From positions 1-64,000 of the forward strand of contig JAHJTC010000002.1 in the NCBI GenBank assembly GCA_018830105.1: a stretch of 64,000 bases of DNA, read 5' to 3'. The translations under genes were made by a program, and so were the position numbers. The notes under the pieces were generated by a model. The model did no database searches. It was not told the DNA's origin and saw nothing but the letters and a program-made list of their open reading frames with translations. Of this stretch, positions 60,774-64,000 are shown in pieces (position 1 is the first letter of the stretch; every line of letters starts with the position of its first letter). Source of the DNA: Bacteroidota bacterium (lineage in GTDB: Bacteria; Bacteroidota; Bacteroidia; Bacteroidales; F082).

Positions 60774-62798
60774 ATGAATGAGCATTCAAATCAACATCAA
60801 GAGTACAAAAATCATAAAGAACATACTGATCACAATCATCACGAACACCATGCGATGATGATTTTAGATTTCCGAAAGCGCTTTTGGGTTTCAATTTGTA
60901 TAACAGCTCCCATACTTGTACTCTCACCCATGATTCAGAATCTGTTGGGGTATCAGCTTGTGTTCAGTTATTCAGCTTATGTGCTTTTCGCCTTCTCAAC
61001 ATTCGTTTACTTTTATGGTGGTTGGCCTTTTCTAACTGGATTGGTAGATGAATTGAAAAAGAAACAGCCGGGTATGATGACCCTTATTGCCGTGGCTATA
61101 ACAGTGGCTTTTGGTTATAGTTCGGCAACCACTTTCGGCCTGGAAGGGAAAAAATTCTTTTGGGAGCTGGCCACCTTAATTGATGTCATGTTGTTAGGTC
61201 ATTGGATTGAAATGAAATCTGTGATGGGCGCCTCCCGCTCTCTGCAAAAACTGGTTGCGATGATGCCAGATAAAGCCCACTTATTATTGGATAAAGGCGA
61301 CATAAAAGATGTGAAAGTGGACACTTTGAAAGAAAATGATTTGGTAATGGTACGTCCCGGAGAAAAAATCCCGGTAGATGGAATCATTACAGAAGGTGAA
61401 AGTTCCATTAACGAATCCATGGTTACCGGTGAATCAAAACCAGTGCAAAAAGGCAAAGACAAAAAAGTTATTGGCGGCACTGTTAACGGAAACGGATCCT
61501 TAAAAGTGAAGGTTCAACAAGTAGGTGAAGATGCATACCTGAGCAAGGTGATTAGTATGGTGCGTAACGCACAAAACAAAAAATCAAAAACCCAGCATTT
61601 AGCTGACCGAATTGCTTTTTGGTTAACCATAATCGCCCTTACAGTGGGAGTTGGCACACTAACTACCTGGCTTCTCCTTGGCCAACCATTTGTTTTTGCG
61701 CTTGAACGCATGGCCAGTGTAATGGTAATTACTTGTCCGCATGCTCTGGGACTCGCTGTACCGCTTGTTGTGGCCATTTCAACATCCATTTCAGCACAAA
61801 ATGGATTGTTAATTCGCAATCGCACAGCCTTTGAAAATTCACGAAAAATAAGCCTTATCGCTTTTGACAAAACAGGTACCCTAACCAAAGGAAATTTTGG
61901 AGTAACCCGCTACGATTCCCTATTTCAAGAATTAGATGCTGAGGAAATACTGGCGCTTGCCGGAGCACTCGAAGCCAAATCTGAGCATCCTTTAGCTATT
62001 GGGATAATGGATAAATTAAAACAAAAGGACATTAAAGTGTCTGAAGCTGAAAATTTTAATGCCATAACCGGTAAAGGAATTGAAGCAGACGTAAAAAATA
62101 AAAAAGTAAAGGTCGTAAGTCCGGGTTATTTAAAGGATAATAATATTGACATACCGGATAAAGCTTTTAAAAATAATCAGGAAACTGTCGTTTTCGTATT
62201 AGTCGATGATACCTTAGTAGGTTTTATTGCCATGGCAGATGAAATACGCGAAGAATCTGTTGAGGCTGTAAAAACGCTGAAATCCAATGGCATGAAAGTT
62301 TATATGATGACAGGTGACAACGAAAAAGTTGCTAAAAGTGTTAGTGAAGAATTGGGATTAGACGGCTATTTTGCAGAAGTTTTACCTGACCAAAAACTAG
62401 AAAAAGTAAAAGAATTCAAACAAAATGGTGAGTTCGTCGCTATGACAGGCGATGGAATCAATGATGCTCCCGCACTTGCAACAGCAAATGTTGGCATTGC
62501 CGTAGGTTCAGGTACCGATGTCGCCGCTGAAACAGCAGATATAATACTAGTAAACAGCAATCCGAAAGATATTGCATCTTTAGTGCTGTTTGGTAAAGAA
62601 ACCTATAAAAAAATGATACAGAATTTCATTTGGGCAACAGGATACAACCTTGTGGCAATTCCACTGGCTGCCGGAGTTCTCTATAATTCCGGAATACTTA
62701 TAAATCCTGCTCTAGGCGCTGTACTAATGAGTATGAGTACTATAATAGTTGCTATAAATGCACAATTACTGAAACGTAAATTACACATAAACAACTAA
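60774..62798 (+). CDS. copB: CopB-type copper-exporting P1B ATPase
   Basis: The 674-aa P-type ATPase lacks an HMA domain. Its N-terminal about 30 residues are His-rich ([23 protein letters not shown]), a CopB (P1B-3) trait. The intramembrane metal motif is CPH ([13 protein letters not shown]), matching Cu(II)/Cu(I)-specific CopB, not the CPC of CopA. Other landmarks are [16 protein letters not shown], the [10 protein letters not shown] hinge and the late [15 protein letters not shown]. It exports copper from the cytosol. sodC precedes it by 95 nt. Confidence 0.94.
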   Translation: MNEHSNQHQEYKNHKEHTDHNHHEHHAMMILDFRKRFWVSICITAPILVLSPMIQNLLGYQLVFSYSAYVLFAFSTFVYFYGGWPFLTGLVDELKKKQPGMMTLIAVAITVAFGYSSATTFGLEGKKFFWELATLIDVMLLGHWIEMKSVMGASRSLQKLVAMMPDKAHLLLDKGDIKDVKVDTLKENDLVMVRPGEKIPVDGIITEGESSINESMVTGESKPVQKGKDKKVIGGTVNGNGSLKVKVQQVGEDAYLSKVISMVRNAQNKKSKTQHLADRIAFWLTIIALTVGVGTLTTWLLLGQPFVFALERMASVMVITCPHALGLAVPLVVAISTSISAQNGLLIRNRTAFENSRKISLIAFDKTGTLTKGNFGVTRYDSLFQELDAEEILALAGALEAKSEHPLAIGIMDKLKQKDIKVSEAENFNAITGKGIEADVKNKKVKVVSPGYLKDNNIDIPDKAFKNNQETVVFVLVDDTLVGFIAMADEIREESVEAVKTLKSNGMKVYMMTGDNEKVAKSVSEELGLDGYFAEVLPDQKLEKVKEFKQNGEFVAMTGDGINDAPALATANVGIAVGSGTDVAAETADIILVNSNPKDIASLVLFGKETYKKMIQNFIWATGYNLVAIPLAAGVLYNSGILINPALGAVLMSMSTIIVAINAQLLKRKLHINN

Positions 62799-63048
62799 AT
62801 AATTCATTGTATGAAGTACTATATCGATCAAGCATTTTTTTATCCTTGAGTAAATCAGATGGTTCTTTTTAACCCGGCAAGTAAGCTGCCATAGTGCCTA
62901 AAATCTGCGCCAGTTTTTTAGCTGCATCGATGACAGACACAACAGACAGGCTTGTTATAGTAGGTCGAGAGTACCGAAAAGTTCAGTAGGTTTAATAGAC
63001 GATTGGTTTTTACTTCCGCCTGACTCGTTTGGTTACCGCTGTTTTTTT

Positions 63049-63120
63049 TGCGTTAATTTTCGCCATCTCCGGGTAGCTCTTCATCTGCGTTAATCCTTGC
63101 TATCAGCGGGAAACTCTTCT
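63049..63120. repeat. Degenerate 35-bp tandem duplication
   Basis: TGCGTTAAT...CGGG...CTCTTC occurs at 63049-63083 and 63086-63120, separated by TC. 26 of 35 positions agree. It is non-coding and similar sequences are often seen as degraded repeats in this phylum. Confidence 0.6.
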
Positions 63121-63202
63121 TGTAATTTTTTATTCGACATAAATAGATCAAGATAAACCAGAGCTTCTGAATAGATAAAATCTAAAAAAAACCGTGAAAG
63201 TG

Positions 63203-63232
63203 TTGTGGGATAAAAAAAACTTTTTACCTTTG
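63203..63232 (+). promoter_or_regulatory. Strong promoter of the rpsL upstream RNA
   Basis: TTG (63203-63205), 19 nt, TACCTTTG (63225-63232): a full Bacteroidota consensus promoter. The predicted transcript begins near 63239 with a CCCAA-AACG-TTGGG hairpin, about 280 nt ahead of rpsL. Confidence 0.82.
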
Positions 63233-63238
63233 CAGCCC

Positions 63239-63430
63239 CAAAACGTTGGGAAGATAAAGTAACTGGAAACGATATAGTTAGAGGAACCTGATAAGCTAAA
63301 ACGTAATAGGTTTCTTCACGCAAAAGCCCGGCACAAGCCGTAAATAGTGCAAAGCGTGTGTTTTGACAACCTTCTTCGCAAGGCTCATCCCTCCTTCAAC
63401 TACATCCCGTATTGATAAGAAATTAATTTG
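63239..63430 (+). ncRNA. Candidate structured leader or small RNA upstream of rpsL
   Basis: The region between the two promoters has no open frame but several potential stems: CCCAA/TTGGG at the start, AACCT/AGGTT around 63281-63314, and CACGC/GCGTG (63318-63355) enclosing GGC-ACAA-GCC. It could be a leader of the ribosomal operon, an independent RNA (for example a 6S-like RNA), or both. No family is assigned; only folding was judged by eye. Confidence 0.4.
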
Positions 63431-63440
63431 AGACAAAGTA

Positions 63441-63470
63441 TTGTTTATTAAAAAATTTATGATACTTTTG
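63441..63470 (+). promoter_or_regulatory. Promoter of the rpsL-rpsG operon
   Basis: TTG (63441-63443), 19 nt, TACTTTTG (63463-63470). All elements fit. Transcription starts near 63477 with a CCCAA-AA-TTGGG hairpin similar to that of the upstream promoter, and leaves a leader of about 40 nt. Confidence 0.85.
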
Positions 63471-63516
63471 CACCCCCAAAATTGGGATAAATTAACAATA
63501 AATTAAATAGTTTAAA

Positions 63517-63894
63517 ATGCCGACTATTCAACAATTAGTGCGAAAAGGACGCCAAAAACTGGTTGATAAAAGCAAGTCCCCTGCATTAGATTCTTGTCCG
63601 CAACGCCGCGGTGTATGCGTGAGGGTTTATACCACTACGCCAAAAAAACCTAATTCGGCCATGCGTAAAGTGGCCAGAGTACGTCTTACCAATGGTAAAG
63701 AAGTGAATGCTTATATTCCTGGTGAAGGCCATAATTTGCAGGAGCACTCCATTGTTATGATTAGGGGAGGACGTGTAAAAGATTTACCTGGTGTAAGGTA
63801 TCATATCATCCGTGGAGCACTCGATACTTCAGGTGTTGAAGGACGTTCGCAACGCAGATCAAAGTATGGTACAAAACGTCCAAAGAAAAAGTAA
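63517..63894 (+). CDS. rpsL: 30S ribosomal protein S12
   Basis: The 125-aa protein is the conserved decoding-centre protein. [45 protein letters not shown] and [21 protein letters not shown] are all present, including the lysines (KKPNS and RVKDLPG) where streptomycin-resistance changes occur; both are wild type here. It is followed by rpsG in the standard str-operon order. Two tandem promoters lie upstream. Confidence 0.98.
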   Translation: MPTIQQLVRKGRQKLVDKSKSPALDSCPQRRGVCVRVYTTTPKKPNSAMRKVARVRLTNGKEVNAYIPGEGHNLQEHSIVMIRGGRVKDLPGVRYHIIRGALDTSGVEGRSQRRSKYGTKRPKKK

Positions 63895-63932
63895 AATAGA
63901 CTTTAAGTTTCGTTAGATAAAGATTTCTATCA

Positions 63933-64000
63933 ATGAGAAAAGCTAAACCAAAGAAAAGAATTATACTTCCCGATCCGAAATTCGGTGATGTGTTGGTTAC
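63933..64000 (+). CDS. rpsG: 30S ribosomal protein S7, 5' part (cut by window end)
   Basis: The frame beginning ATG at 63933 reads MRKAKPKKRIILPDPKFGDVL, the conserved N-terminus of Bacteroidota S7, and runs off the end of the window. It is 38 nt after rpsL, the expected str-operon arrangement, with fusA likely to follow. Confidence 0.92.
   Translation, partial: MRKAKPKKRIILPDPKFGDVLV

Larger units (their letters stand above)
62799..63516. other. Long intergenic region before rpsL
   Basis: The first part (to about 63140) is degenerate non-coding DNA, with a direct 35-bp duplication at 63049-63120. The second part holds two promoters (63203-63232 and 63441-63470) and a candidate structured RNA between them. 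No protein gene or tRNA was recognised. Confidence 0.65.

Noticed and set aside
63239..63430. A tRNA or tmRNA between the two rpsL promoters
   Set aside because: No CCA end, no T-loop GTTC-AATCC pattern, and no cloverleaf could be drawn. It is kept only as a candidate structured RNA.

Overview
The window is chromosomal DNA of a Bacteroidota bacterium, probably a Bacteroidales/Marinilabiliales-like environmental species capable of aerobic respiration. The evidence is of three kinds. Promoters have the phylum-specific form TTG, 19-20 nt, TAnnTTTG, and genes mostly lack Shine-Dalgarno sequences. Bacteroidota-restricted families are present (DUF4290, DUF5606, DUF4249, DUF6266). There is a secreted protein with a type IX secretion tail and a TonB receptor/lipoprotein pair.

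Layout. 1-1.5 kb: a terminator, an IS3-family element with a canonical A AAA AAG frameshift site, and a 15-bp tandem repeat. 1.6-6.8 kb: a compact caa3-type cytochrome c oxidase operon (Sco, subunits I, III, IV, II-cytochrome c, and CtaB), preceded by a 19-bp dyad. 6.9-9.6 kb: small housekeeping and membrane genes. 9.7-15.8 kb: AT-rich accessory DNA with two lipoproteins, a decayed partial duplicate of one of them, htpG, a T9SS cargo protein and REP-like palindromes. 15.8-30.4 kb: TonB receptor/DUF4249, purB, an MsbA-like exporter, DUF5606, pyrD, TM2/DUF2752, murB, two glycosyltransferases, FtsE and IlvE. 30.4-48.6 kb, mostly minus strand: pyrF-prfA, tatA-ompA-purM, secDF, grpE-dnaJ-ABC exporter, DUF4290-murA and uvrD. 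63.2-64 kb: tandem promoters, a candidate structured RNA, rpsL and the start of rpsG.

The most distinctive part is 49.6-62.8 kb, visibly more AT-rich than its surroundings. It is a redox, metal and stress island: a soluble PAS histidine kinase and a response regulator fused to a Crp/Fnr module, then PRC-barrel, ChaB, coiled-coil and membrane proteins, an eRF1-like baeRF protein, an encapsulated ferritin (EncFtn) with its encapsulin shell, a stand-alone flavin reductase, a universal stress protein, a pterin dehydratase, Cu/Zn superoxide dismutase and a CopB-type copper ATPase. A perfect FNR-type palindrome precedes the EncFtn-encapsulin pair and a near-perfect one follows the regulator. This suggests that the REC-Crp/Fnr protein, or a separate Fnr, switches on iron storage and stress defence. 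The EncFtn has all the usual metal ligands but no recognisable encapsulin-targeting tail, and the shell frame stays open back into the EncFtn gene across an A7 run.

Other points worth attention are an OmpA/PorE-like protein carrying a C-terminal retropepsin-like domain, a MurA with Asp in place of the fosfomycin-target Cys, a class-2-type PyrD with Cys at the catalytic Ser position, a dispersed/MITE-like repeat present twice, and two similar ATTTAGA...TCTAAAT dyads. All functional assignments rest on motif reading; no database search was run.
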